The position numbers and the translations under genes were made by a program. The notes under the pieces are model-generated. The model worked only from the letters and a program-made list of their open reading frames with translations. It did no database searches and had not been told where the DNA came from. Shown one piece after another: positions 40,885 to 50,042 of a stretch of 64,000 nucleotides of DNA. Source of the stretch: Planctomycetota bacterium (GTDB taxonomy: Bacteria > Planctomycetota > MHYJ01 > JACPTZ01). The stretch is taken from assembly GCA_016192525.1 (NCBI GenBank), contig JACPTZ010000041.1:41462-105461 (forward strand), in the 5' to 3' direction. Each line of letters starts with the position of its first letter. Position 1 is the first letter of the stretch.

Positions 40885-42261
40885 CTATCCAATGGCCCGT
40901 TCGATCGTCCTCGCCATGATGGGGTTGCCGTCGGTCTGGAGGACCCCCGAGACGCGGAATCGTCCGACCACGCGCTCCACCTCGCCCAGGATCTGTCCGC
41001 GGTTCATCTCGGCGACGACGAACCGCACGTTTCCCCGGGAGGCGATGGCCGAGAGGCGCTCCGTGGGGAAGGGCCAGATCGTGATCGGGCGGAAGAGCCC
41101 CGCCTTCACCCCGCGGCGGCGGGCCGATCGCACCGCCTCCTTCGCCGAGCGCGCGGTGGAGCCGTAGGCCACCACGATGGTGGTGGCGTCCGCCATGTCG
41201 ACCTCGTCCACCTGGACGATTTCGGAGGCCGCCTCGCGGATCTTCCGCTCGTGCCGCTCGAGGAGCGCCGCCGCCTGGGCGGGATCGCCGGTCGGGAACC
41301 CGTCCGGCCGGTGCGTCAGCCCCGTCAGGTGGAAGCGGTAGCCGCGGCCGTACGCGGGAAGAGGCGGGGTCAGGAACCGGCCGTCGAACGGCTTGTATGA
41401 CTCCGGAGGATCGGACGGCACCGGTCGGTCGACCACCGCGACTTCGGTCCGGTAGTCCGGGAGGGCGATCCTCTCCCGCATGTGGGCGACCACTTCGTCG
41501 GGCAGAAGGATCACCGGAACACGGAACTTTTCGGAGAGGTTGAAGGCGCGGACGGTGAGCCAGAACATCTCGCTCACCGACCACGGCGCCAGGGCGATGA
41601 TCTGGTGATCGCCGTGCGTCCCCCAGCGGGCCTGCATCACATCGCCCTGGGAGGGACGGGTGGGGAGCCCCGTGCACGGGCCGCCGCGCATCACGTTCAC
41701 GACGACGAGCGGGATTTCGCGCATGCAGGCGGCGCCGAGATTCTCCTGCATCAGGGAAAAGCCGGGGCCGCTCGTGGCGCTCATCGACCGCACGCCGGAA
41801 ACAGAGGCGCCGGCGATGGCGCCCATGCTGGCGATCTCGTCTTCGAGTTGAATGAACCGTCCGCCCACCTGCGGGAGCCGGGCCGCCATGTCCTCGGCGA
41901 TCTCGGTCGAGGGGGTGATCGGATATCCCGCATAGAACCGGCATCCCGCCGCGATCGCCCCCTCGGCGCAGGCCGTGGCGCCCTGCATGAAGTGCGTGCC
42001 GGGCGCAGGTTGGGTGATCTCTCCGCCAAAGTCCGGGAGCGGGAGGATCTTCTCGTCGGGAATCTTCTCCTCACCCGTGGTGAGGACCAGGGCGAGATCG
42101 GGACAATTGAAGGTGCAGACGCCGCAGTACTTGCACTTCTCCTCCTCGAGGATCACCCGGCTGCCATTCATGTGGAGGGCGTCGAACTTGCACGTCGGGA
42201 CGCAGATTCCACATCCCTTGCAGCGATCTTCGAGAACCTGAAAGCGCTTTTTTCCGGCCAT
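40885..42261 (-). CDS. 2-oxoacid:ferredoxin oxidoreductase, ferredoxin-alpha fusion (set 2)
   Basis: 458 aa from ATG 42261 (MAGKKRFQVLEDRCKGCGIC). N-terminal 2x[4Fe-4S] delta domain: CKGCGICVPTC and CKYCGVCTFNCP. Then the alpha subunit: ACAEGAIAAGCRFYAGYPIT, IQLEDEIASMGAIAGASVSG, ATSGPGFSLMQENLGAACMR, VNVMRGGPCTGLPTRPSQGD. The C-terminal domain has VVAEMNRGQILGEVERVV. KorDA-type fusion; with the beta-gamma fusion it forms a complete four-domain enzyme on two polypeptides. The open frame extends to 42366 but that part lacks similarity and meets the repeat at 42353-42467. Confidence 0.9.
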   Translation of the reverse strand: MAGKKRFQVLEDRCKGCGICVPTCKFDALHMNGSRVILEEEKCKYCGVCTFNCPDLALVLTTGEEKIPDEKILPLPDFGGEITQPAPGTHFMQGATACAEGAIAAGCRFYAGYPITPSTEIAEDMAARLPQVGGRFIQLEDEIASMGAIAGASVSGVRSMSATSGPGFSLMQENLGAACMREIPLVVVNVMRGGPCTGLPTRPSQGDVMQARWGTHGDHQIIALAPWSVSEMFWLTVRAFNLSEKFRVPVILLPDEVVAHMRERIALPDYRTEVAVVDRPVPSDPPESYKPFDGRFLTPPLPAYGRGYRFHLTGLTHRPDGFPTGDPAQAAALLERHERKIREAASEIVQVDEVDMADATTIVVAYGSTARSAKEAVRSARRRGVKAGLFRPITIWPFPTERLSAIASRGNVRFVVAEMNRGQILGEVERVVGRFRVSGVLQTDGNPIMARTIERAIG

Positions 42262-42352
42262 ACGCGGAATTTCCCGGGTCGGGGAGGGCGAATTGAGCGG
42301 AAACACCGAAGAAGCATCAAACCGCGTACCCATCTGGGGGGCGGCGTTCTGC

Positions 42353-42467
42353 CTGAAGGCGCCCACGACTTCGTATCATCCCGAGGAGCGCAGCGACGAG
42401 GGATCTGCTCCGGCCTTCTGTGGCGCCTTTCCTTGGCCCTGTTTCCGAAAACGTGGGCGCCTTTGAG
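42353..42467. repeat. MITE-like element with AAGGCGCCCACG inverted ends
   Basis: CTGAAGGCGCCCACG (42353-42367) is inverted as CGTGGGCGCCTTTGAG, ending 42467, with 12 nt identical (AAGGCGCCCACG). The interior has ATCATCCCGAGGAGCGCAGC and GAGGGATCTG, related to the GTCATCCTGAGC core. The ends resemble those of the element at 29523-29711. Confidence 0.7.
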
Positions 42468-42480
42468 CGGCGTCCTGCCC

Positions 42481-42509
42481 TTGACCCTCCCGGGACGAGA
42501 GCGTAGGAT
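42481..42509 (+). promoter_or_regulatory. Sigma70-type promoter for the SEC-C gene
   Basis: TTGACC (42481-42486), 17-nt spacer, TAGGAT (42504-42509), 50 nt upstream of ATG 42560. It lies just outside the MITE-like element. Confidence 0.5.
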
Positions 42510-42559
42510 GCGGCGACCGCCATGGCCCCACGGCCCTATCGCGAAATGGACTCTCACCT

Positions 42560-42991
42560 ATGAGCGCCGCTTTCATCGATGGATTCCTCGCCTCCGACGC
42601 CGGCGGTCCCTTCGCCGGGATCCGCCAGGACGCCCACGACATTCTAACCGCCTTTCTCGAGGTGGCGGAACGCGGGCCGGGCGATCTCGACCCCGTCTCG
42701 ATCGAGGCCGCGCTCGTCTCCGTCGTGCCGCGGATGAAGAAGCACCGGCTCGCCGACGGGCCAGGGCTGTTCGGGGCCTTCATCGAGTACGCGGGCACGA
42801 CGGCGAACCTGAAGGACGCCGGACCGCTCGCAGACCAGGCGCGTCGCCGCGCGGCGGAGCTGGCGACCGAGGACGCGAAGCAGCGCGAACCGGTGCGGGT
42901 GGAATCTCCTCGACCGGGCCGGAACGACCCCTGCCCCTGCGGGAGCGGGAAGAAATTCAAGAAGTGTTGCGGGTCCCTCCGAAAGCCTTGA
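42560..42991 (+). CDS. SEC-C motif protein
   Basis: 143 aa. Alpha-helical N-terminal part ([39 protein letters not shown]) and a C-terminal SEC-C zinc motif: [20 protein letters not shown]. The SEC-C motif (CxCxSGxxxxxCC) is known from the SecA C-terminus and many small proteins and binds zinc, often mediating protein or nucleic-acid contacts. It precedes the giant kinase gene by 75 bp on the same strand. Specific role unknown. Confidence 0.85.
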   Translation: MSAAFIDGFLASDAGGPFAGIRQDAHDILTAFLEVAERGPGDLDPVSIEAALVSVVPRMKKHRLADGPGLFGAFIEYAGTTANLKDAGPLADQARRRAAELATEDAKQREPVRVESPRPGRNDPCPCGSGKKFKKCCGSLRKP

Positions 42992-43066
42992 CGCAGGCTC
43001 CCCGATGTCGTGGAATACGGGGTCACCCTGGGGGCAGGACACCTTGACGCGCGAAGGCACGACTCG

Positions 43067-46000
43067 ATGCAGTCCCACGTCCTTTCGGACCGGAGACGGG
43101 CGCCTCCCATGCCGATTCCGCACGGGCTCATTGGCGGTCGGTACCGGGCGATCCGTGTCCTGGGTCATGGGGCGGGAGGCCCGGTCTACCTCGCCAGGGA
43201 CGAGGCCGCCGCGGGGCGGCCGGTCGCCGTCAAGACGCTCCGCGCCCCGCCTTCCGGAAGCGCCACGACCGGCCAGGTTCTGCACGAGTTTCTCTTGCTG
43301 CGCGGATTGAATCACCCTTGTCTCGCCCGCGTCTACGACCTCCTCCCCTCAAATGTTCCAGGAGAGTTTCTCCTCGCCCAGGAGTACGTGCCCGGCTCGA
43401 CGTTTCTCGAAGCGTGTCGCGGTGCCGGGATCGACACCGTCGTCGATCTGTCGATCCAGGTCCTTCGGGCCCTCCAGTTCGTCCACTCGCACGACGTCAT
43501 CCACTTCGACGTCAAGCCCTCCAACATTCTTGTGGCCCGGATCGGCGAAGGGATCGAGACCTCTCCTCACGCCGGTCTCAAGCTCATCGACTTCGGTTTG
43601 GCCGGGGAGGGGACGCTTGGGCCGGGGATGGTCGTCAAGGGGACGGTGGAGTACATGGCCCCCGAGATGGCCGCGGGGCAGCCCGTCGACCGCCGGGCCG
43701 ACCTCTACTCCTTTGGCGCAACCCTGTATCACGTCCTCGCCGGTCAGGTCCCCTTCACCGGGGGCTCTGCGGCCGACATCCTCAAGCAGCACCTCCGGGC
43801 CGAGCCCCTCCCCCTGCGGCAGAGGAATCCGGAGATTCCCGTGGACGTGGAACGGGTGGTCCGGCGGCTCATGTCGAAGGAGCCTCGCGACCGCTATCCC
43901 TCCGCCAATGCCGCGATCGAGGATTTGGGGCGCTCCCGGGCCCTCGTCTCCGTCGAACCCACCTCCATCGCCGAGTCCTACGTGCTCAGCGCCGGCTTCC
44001 TCGGTCGCGAGCCGGAGATGCGGGAAATCGAGGGGTGGATCTCCGATCTGTCGGCCGGTCACCCGGCCCCCGCCGCCGTTTGCATCACCGGTGAGGGGGG
44101 GATTGGAAAATCGCGACTGGCCGCGGAGGCGCGCGCAAGGTTTCTGCTGGCGGAGATCCCATTCCTGGTGGGGCGCTGCACTCCGGACCGGGGGACTCCG
44201 TTTCAGCCATTCGTGGAGTTGATCCGGCAGGCGGTGTCGCTTCCGTCCCGGTTCGGGGCAAGAGGCGGCGAGAATCCGGCGGGCGCCCTGATCGAACGGT
44301 TCGGGCCCGAGCTGGTGAAGCTGGCGCCGGAGATGCCGGCGCTTCGCGCCATCGCGCCGACCCCGCCCCTGAAGCCCGAAGAGGAGCGGACCCGTCTGAT
44401 GCGCGGAGTCGTCCGTTACTTGATGGAACTGGGTCGTCTCCATCCGCTGGTCGCCTGCATCGAAGACCTTCACTGGGCGGATGCCTCCACGCTTGACATG
44501 CTGAGGCTTCTCGGACGGGCCACGGCTTCCGACCGGCGCACCCGGGAGGACCTGGCGGAAGAGTCCACCGCCGACTCCCCGGCGACTCCGCGCGCGGACG
44601 GGCTCAGCATCTGGCTCACCCGACGGCCCGGGGGAGGCCCGGGGGACCAGGTCTCACCGGTTCTCGAGGCGTTTGGTGAAGGCGGTGCGGTGAGAGAGGT
44701 GGTCCTCACGCCGCTCGAGTCCGACTCGGTACGCCGATGGGTCGGCGCCATGCTCCCCGGCGCGGAGGTGGCGACGGAGGTGGTCTCCAGGGTGACGGCC
44801 TGGACCGGCGGCACCCCGTACTTTGTGGAGGAGACGATCAAGTCCTGGCTGATCCGGGGCCTGTTGCGACGGGATGACCGAGTCTGGCGCCTGTTCGGGG
44901 AGCCGGGAGCGGACGGGGCGCCGGAGACGCTCACCGACCTGATTCGGAGACGTCTGGACGATCTTCCGCCCGATCTCTCGGGCGTGCTGGAGGCGGCGGC
45001 ACTCTTCGACCGTCCCAGCTCTGCCGACTCGATAGCGGTGGTCGCCGGTCTCACTCTGGAGGTCACCCTCGATCGGGTCCGCGGTCTGATTCAGGCCGGA
45101 CTCCTCCGCCGTGAGACCTCCCCGACCGGTCCGGTGCTCAGTCTGCGTCACGCGCTGTTGCGGGACGTGGTGATGGGCCGGCTGGACGAAGCGCGCCGGA
45201 GGGGAATCCACCTCCGGATCGGCGAGCATCTCGAGCCCTCCGAGGAGGAGCCTTCGGGCGAACGGCTGGACGAACTGGCGCACCACTTCATCCGGGCGGG
45301 GTGTGCCGCGAAGGCGGCGCGGTACGCCATTCCAGCGGGCGACCGGGCGATGAAGATCGGCGCCACGGAGCGGGCCCTTCGGCTGTACGAGGGGGTGCGG
45401 CCGTTTCTTCCGCCGTCGCCGCGCGAGGCGGTCCTCGATCTTGACGAGAAGACCGCGGGCGCCCTCGTCCGTCTCGCGCGCCTCGATGAGGCGCGGGAGC
45501 GGTACGAACGTCTGCTTCACGACAGCGAGGGCATCCTCTCGTCCGATCGGCGATCCGAGTTCTGTCTCAGAATGGCGTACATTCTGAGCTCGAAGCGGGA
45601 CTTTGAGGGCGCCGTGGCGGAAGCGGATCGGGGGCTTCAGGTTCTGGGGGCGCGCGGCTCCGAGGCGAAGATCCTCAGTCTGCTCCACGAGCGATGCTTC
45701 TGCAACATCCACCGGGGCCGTTTCGACGATGCCCTGCGCGACGGGCACGCGGCTCTGACGGGCTATGAGCGATTGCAGGACCGGGCAGGAATCAGCCGGG
45801 CCTGTTCAAGCCTGGGAACCGCCCACAGCCATTTGGGGGAACACGGACGGGCGATCGAAATGCTGAGCCGCGCGGCCGAACTCGACGAATCCTCCGAAGA
45901 CCTCACGGCGAGGCCGCGCACCCTCTGCAACCTCGGGTTCGCGTACGCGAATGCCGGAGCGTACGGGCGGGCGATGAAGTGCATGGAAGAGGCGGTCGGG

Positions 46001-46978
46001 AGAGCCCGTCGGGTCGAGGATGTGACGCTGCTCGACGGAGTGCTCTACAATCTGGGGGGGTGTCTGTTCCACAATGGGCAGAGCGAGAGGGCCGCGGCCT
46101 GCTTTCGTGAGTCGCTCGGTCTGCGCGAGGCGATGGGGAATTTCGACGGCGCCTCGGAGAACATGTGCCACCTCGCGAGTCTGGCCTTGGTGAACGCCGA
46201 GTATCGGCGCGCCCTCAAGTGGGCCCAGCGGGCCATGGTGATGGCCCGCCGCGGCCGCATCTCCGCCTCGGTCGCGAAGGCGCTCAATCGCCGGGCGAAC
46301 GTCCTGATGCTCCTGACCGACCTGGAATCGGCCCGGCAGGATGCCCTTGAAGCCGAGGCCCGGTGCGAGACGCCGCGATATGGGACCGAGAAGACACATG
46401 CGTTCGAGTTGCTCGGCCTCATCGAGACCGAGCAGGGGCGGACTGACGATGCCTTCGTGTGGCTCAAGCGGGCCGAGGAACTGTCCGCGGCCGCCAACGA
46501 CAGGGACGCGCAGACCCGCGTGGCGGTTGCGCGAGCCCGGGCTCTGATCGAAGTCGGGAGTTTCGTCGAGGCGCGGGAGGAAATGCGAAAGGTGGAAGAG
46601 GCGTTGCGCACGGTCCGGTTGAACCGTCTGCTTTCCGAGGCACTGTTGACCGAAGGGCTGATCGAGCTGCTGCGCCCCGGGGGGGATCCCGCTGTCGCGC
46701 TCGACCCCTTGCACCGTGCGGAAGCCGCCTTGAGGGACTGGCCGGCGCCGGAGGTGGAGTGGCAGGTCTGGCACGCCCTGGGGCAGGCCCGTCACTCGCT
46801 CGGAGAACACACGGCCGCCGCCTCGCTGTACCGGAAGGCGATGGACAAGATCGTCGAGATCGGCCGGTCGGTTTCGACCGAATACCGGGATCGGTACTTC
46901 GCTGGACGGCGCCGCCGGAGGGTACTTGAGGATGCCTCGAGACTCCAGACCGAGATCGGAGAAGGGATTTCCCGATGA
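43067..46978 (+). CDS. Ser/Thr protein kinase fused to AAA/NACHT-like ATPase and TPR domains
   Basis: 1303 aa from ATG 43067 (GAAGG about 10 nt upstream); GTG 43010 and ATG 43109 are alternatives. Residues about 20-285: Hanks-type kinase with catalytic loop HFDVKPSNIL (about 145; the HRD arginine replaced by Phe), DFG (about 175) and GTVEYMAPE. Residues about 315-700: AAA ATPase of the adenylate-cyclase/ATPase type with Walker A GEGGIGKSRLA (about 342) and Walker B ACIEDLHWAD (about 463). The remainder is TPR repeats (LGTAHSHLGEHGRAIEM, LCNLGFAYANAGAYGRAM). It overlaps the sigma54 activator gene by ATGA, so the pair probably forms one signalling pathway. Confidence 0.9.
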   Translation: MQSHVLSDRRRAPPMPIPHGLIGGRYRAIRVLGHGAGGPVYLARDEAAAGRPVAVKTLRAPPSGSATTGQVLHEFLLLRGLNHPCLARVYDLLPSNVPGEFLLAQEYVPGSTFLEACRGAGIDTVVDLSIQVLRALQFVHSHDVIHFDVKPSNILVARIGEGIETSPHAGLKLIDFGLAGEGTLGPGMVVKGTVEYMAPEMAAGQPVDRRADLYSFGATLYHVLAGQVPFTGGSAADILKQHLRAEPLPLRQRNPEIPVDVERVVRRLMSKEPRDRYPSANAAIEDLGRSRALVSVEPTSIAESYVLSAGFLGREPEMREIEGWISDLSAGHPAPAAVCITGEGGIGKSRLAAEARARFLLAEIPFLVGRCTPDRGTPFQPFVELIRQAVSLPSRFGARGGENPAGALIERFGPELVKLAPEMPALRAIAPTPPLKPEEERTRLMRGVVRYLMELGRLHPLVACIEDLHWADASTLDMLRLLGRATASDRRTREDLAEESTADSPATPRADGLSIWLTRRPGGGPGDQVSPVLEAFGEGGAVREVVLTPLESDSVRRWVGAMLPGAEVATEVVSRVTAWTGGTPYFVEETIKSWLIRGLLRRDDRVWRLFGEPGADGAPETLTDLIRRRLDDLPPDLSGVLEAAALFDRPSSADSIAVVAGLTLEVTLDRVRGLIQAGLLRRETSPTGPVLSLRHALLRDVVMGRLDEARRRGIHLRIGEHLEPSEEEPSGERLDELAHHFIRAGCAAKAARYAIPAGDRAMKIGATERALRLYEGVRPFLPPSPREAVLDLDEKTAGALVRLARLDEARERYERLLHDSEGILSSDRRSEFCLRMAYILSSKRDFEGAVAEADRGLQVLGARGSEAKILSLLHERCFCNIHRGRFDDALRDGHAALTGYERLQDRAGISRACSSLGTAHSHLGEHGRAIEMLSRAAELDESSEDLTARPRTLCNLGFAYANAGAYGRAMKCMEEAVGRARRVEDVTLLDGVLYNLGGCLFHNGQSERAAACFRESLGLREAMGNFDGASENMCHLASLALVNAEYRRALKWAQRAMVMARRGRISASVAKALNRRANVLMLLTDLESARQDALEAEARCETPRYGTEKTHAFELLGLIETEQGRTDDAFVWLKRAEELSAAANDRDAQTRVAVARARALIEVGSFVEAREEMRKVEEALRTVRLNRLLSEALLTEGLIELLRPGGDPAVALDPLHRAEAALRDWPAPEVEWQVWHALGQARHSLGEHTAAASLYRKAMDKIVEIGRSVSTEYRDRYFAGRRRRRVLEDASRLQTEIGEGISR

Positions 46979-48669
46979 AGAAGGCGCCGGGACCGGACGA
47001 TTTCGAGGCGCTCTCCGACTCCATGCGCCGGATCTCGGAGGCGGGAGGCGCCGGCGAGGCCCTTCGCGAAGTCGAGCGCCTGAGGGTGGAGATCGAGGGG
47101 CTCCGCCGTCTCCACGAGATCAGCAAGACGCTTAACTCCGAACTGAAGGTGGAGACACTTCTGCGGCGGATCATGGATGCCGCCATCGACTTCACCCGGG
47201 CGGAGCGGGGGTTCATCATCCTGGTCGAGGGCCAGACGCTCGAGTTCAAGATCGCCCGTCAGAGCGGGGGGGAGTCGCTCGACGAGCCCCAGTTCGAGGT
47301 GAGCCGGTCCGTCGCCGTGCAGGTGGCGGACAGCGGGGCGCCGTACCTTGCCGACGACGCCTCCGCGGAGGCCTCCTCGGCCGGCGGCAGCGTTCAGAAA
47401 CTCGCCCTGCGATCCGTTCTGTGCGTCCCCCTGCGGATTCGTCAGGGGACCGTCGGCGTCGTCTATCTGGACAACCGAAGCCGGATCGGCGCTTTCACGG
47501 AATCCGACCGCCGGTGGCTGGAGATGTTCGCCGAGCAGGCGGCGATCGCCGTCCATAATGCCCGACTGATCGAGGAGAATCTGAGGCAGCGTGAGGAACT
47601 GGCGGTGTCGAAGCGGACAGCCGAGCAGTTGAACGAGTTGCTTCAGGAGAAGGTCGAAATCCAGGGGATTGAGCTGGTGGAGGTCCGCCGCGATCTGCAG
47701 GAACGGCAGAAGCTCCTCGAAGTCCGCAACGGCTATGACCGGATCGTGGGCCGGAGTCCGCGGATGCAGCAGTTATACGACCTTCTGGATCGCGTCAAGG
47801 ACGCCGACATCCCGGTCCTGGTCCTGGGGGAGAGCGGCACGGGGAAAGAACTGGTGGCCCGGGCGATCCACTTCAGCGGAAAGCGCAAGGGGGGGCGGTT
47901 CGTTTCGGAGAACTGCGCGGCCATCCCGGACAGCCTGCTCGAGAGCGAACTCTTCGGGCACGTGAAGGGGGCGTTCACGGGCGCCGTCGAGAAGCAGAAG
48001 GGGCTCTTCGAACAGGCGGACAAGGGGACGCTTTTCCTCGACGAGGTGGGGAACACGAGTCTCGACATGCAGAAGAAGCTTCTTCGGGTGCTCGAAACGG
48101 GGGAGGTGCGATCCGTCGGCGGGGACCGGGCGCGTCGACACGAGGTGCGGATCATCACCGCCACCAACCATGCGCTCGACGACCTCGTCAAGGCCGGGAC
48201 GTTTCGTGAGGACCTGATGTACCGTCTCAAAGGGGTCGTGATTCAACTCCCCCCGCTGCGACAGCGCCGGGAGGACATCCCCCACCTGGTGGAGCACTTC
48301 TTTCAGGACATCTCCGACCGGACCGGGGAGCCGCGCAAGCGCTGCGACGACGACGTCATGCAGGTGCTCGTGCGGCACGACTGGCCGGGCAATGTCCGGG
48401 AGTTGAGGACCGAAGTCGAGAAGATTGCCGTGCTGTGCCACGGGGAACTCATCACCCGCACCGACTTCGAGCAGGTGACCGGGCTCGATTTGCGGCATCC
48501 CGCTGTGGGCGGGAAGTCCGCCCTCGTGGAGTCGGTCCGCGAGACGGAGCGGGCCCATCTCCGGCGCACGCTGGCGGCCTGTCAGGGGAATCGCGACACG
48601 GCCGCCAAAGTGCTGGGCATCAGTCGCGCCACCCTCTTCAGGAAGATGAAGAAGCATCGGCTCAAGTAG
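46975..48669 (+). CDS. Sigma54-dependent transcriptional activator with GAF domain
   Basis: 564 aa. Residues about 45-200: GAF sensory domain (AAIDFTRAERGFIILVEG, SVLCVPLRIRQGTVGVVYLD), then a coiled coil (about 205-245). Residues about 255-480: AAA+ core with Walker A GESGTGKE (about 284), sigma54-contact GAFTGA (about 331), and the GTLFLDEVG Walker B. C-terminal Fis-type HTH (TAAKVLGISRATLFRKMKKH). It activates RNA polymerase-sigma54 at enhancer-dependent promoters. Its ATG lies within the kinase stop, so kinase and activator are translationally coupled; the kinase may phosphorylate the GAF or linker region. No convincing sigma54 site was seen in the AT-rich region just downstream. Confidence 0.92.
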   Translation: MKKAPGPDDFEALSDSMRRISEAGGAGEALREVERLRVEIEGLRRLHEISKTLNSELKVETLLRRIMDAAIDFTRAERGFIILVEGQTLEFKIARQSGGESLDEPQFEVSRSVAVQVADSGAPYLADDASAEASSAGGSVQKLALRSVLCVPLRIRQGTVGVVYLDNRSRIGAFTESDRRWLEMFAEQAAIAVHNARLIEENLRQREELAVSKRTAEQLNELLQEKVEIQGIELVEVRRDLQERQKLLEVRNGYDRIVGRSPRMQQLYDLLDRVKDADIPVLVLGESGTGKELVARAIHFSGKRKGGRFVSENCAAIPDSLLESELFGHVKGAFTGAVEKQKGLFEQADKGTLFLDEVGNTSLDMQKKLLRVLETGEVRSVGGDRARRHEVRIITATNHALDDLVKAGTFREDLMYRLKGVVIQLPPLRQRREDIPHLVEHFFQDISDRTGEPRKRCDDDVMQVLVRHDWPGNVRELRTEVEKIAVLCHGELITRTDFEQVTGLDLRHPAVGGKSALVESVRETERAHLRRTLAACQGNRDTAAKVLGISRATLFRKMKKHRLK

Positions 48670-49061
48670 TTGTCGGGAGTAGTAGATCAACCAGTGCGGA
48701 ACATGCGGGGAAGCCCGTCCCGCCATCTCCTGCCATTGCCGCCCCGACCCTCAGACACTCCCATGGCCGGGTGAACGTAGCCTTCGATCTCCGACCCCGC
48801 GCCGCTCTCTCAAGTATCACATATGATACTCTATCATAACATGTTGTTCTACAACATGTTAATATTCACAATTGGCGGCTGTTGCATACATGGTATCAGT
48901 AATGAGACTTATGCGCGCGCCTGTGCGGACTATGCGACGCTGTAATATAAGTACTTAACACATGTTATGACTAAGTATCCATTTGGATACGTCGGGCATC
49001 TCGCTTGCGAGAGCAGTGAATCCGTCAGTGCGCGGAGCCGGGGGCAAGGGGTGCCGACGCG
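48670..49061. promoter_or_regulatory. AT-rich regulatory island with AACATGTT palindromes
   Basis: 392 bp, with 48810-48990 strikingly AT-rich. It holds AGTATCA/TGATACT (48813-48819 and 48824-48830, loop 4), AACATGTTG/CAACATGTT (48838-48846 and 48852-48860, loop 5), a third ACACATGTTA near 48958, and GTATCC/GGATAC (48975-48980 and 48985-48990). These look like operators of a dimeric regulator upstream of the receiver gene array. No ORF here. Confidence 0.6.
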
Positions 49062-50042
49062 ATGAGGTGCAACATGCACGAGATCCTGATCGACGATCTG
49101 GGCTGGAACTCCAGTCTCACGCACTCGATCTTCCACGAGGGCGGGGCGCTTCTCCATCGTGCCGGTGAGACGCTCACCACCGTCCAGAGGACTTCGATGG
49201 AGGCCAGCGGGATCAGGCGGGTGTACCGACCCGACGAGTGGGAGCAGGATCGTGAGGTCACTCACGCCTTGTCCACCAAAGTCCTCTCCCTCTACTCCAT
49301 GACGGACAACGCGGTGCTGGCCACCGACGTGGTGCTTCCGAGCGGGATCCTCCTGGCCAAGGAGGGGGCGGTCGTGGATGACACGAGGCGGGTCGGGTTG
49401 CTCCAGCATGGGATCCGGGAGGTGCCGGTACGGAAGTCTGCCGAGGAGCGCCGCGATCTTCAGGTCCTGACCTATCGGGCGCTCCTGCGGCGGTCCGCTT
49501 CGGGATCGCCCCTCCCGGTTCCCGCCGGGCTGCCGACGCCGCCGGGGGGCGATCCCGTGGGGGGGGAGGCGGAGGCGAGGGTCCCGCCTCCGGGGAAACT
49601 TCCGCGGGCCCGGGTACTGGTCGCCGACGACAATCGCCACGTTCGCCGCATTCTCCGCTGCTTCCTGGAGAGCGACGGGTACGAGGTGATCGAGGCCGCC
49701 GACGGCGCTGAGGCCCTGCAGATCCTGAGGCAACAGAGCATCGGCCTGGTGCTGCTCGACCGCAACATGCCGGGAATGGACGGACTGACCCTCATCGAGC
49801 GCATGTCGGCCTCCCGCCTGACCCGGGACATCCCGGTCATCATTTGCAGCGCCCGCCGCACCCTCGAAGACGTCATGGGCGCCGTGGCCCGCGGGGTGAA
49901 GGGATACATCCTCAAACCGTTCACGCGGTCGTTTGTGCTGAATCTGGTCGCGCGCACGCTCGCGGGGGGATCGGCGGACGATCCCGGGAAGAACGAATCT
50001 CCCGCGCCGAACCGGAGGCACCCGACATGTTCGAATCGATGA
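49062..50042 (+). CDS. Response regulator with N-terminal unknown domain
   Basis: 326 aa. Residues 1-150 form a domain resembling those found before HD-GYP or receiver domains (SIFHEGGALLHRAGETLTTV, VVLPSGILLAKEGAVVDDT). A Pro/Gly-rich linker follows. Residues about 182-305 are a CheY-like receiver: ARVLVADDNRHVRRILRCFL, phospho-acceptor aspartate in LVLLDRNMPGMDG (about 232), and KGYILKPFT. No output HTH. Start ATG 49062 (MRCNMHEIL), with ATG 49074 as alternative. First gene of the 49-57 kb array, behind the AT-rich island. It overlaps the next gene by 16 nt. Confidence 0.82.
   Translation: MRCNMHEILIDDLGWNSSLTHSIFHEGGALLHRAGETLTTVQRTSMEASGIRRVYRPDEWEQDREVTHALSTKVLSLYSMTDNAVLATDVVLPSGILLAKEGAVVDDTRRVGLLQHGIREVPVRKSAEERRDLQVLTYRALLRRSASGSPLPVPAGLPTPPGGDPVGGEAEARVPPPGKLPRARVLVADDNRHVRRILRCFLESDGYEVIEAADGAEALQILRQQSIGLVLLDRNMPGMDGLTLIERMSASRLTRDIPVIICSARRTLEDVMGAVARGVKGYILKPFTRSFVLNLVARTLAGGSADDPGKNESPAPNRRHPTCSNR

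Noticed and set aside
48878..48900. Sigma54 promoter (TTGGC...TTGCA) in the AT-rich island
   Set aside because: Only 8 nt separate the GG and GC dinucleotides, whereas sigma54 promoters need 10.
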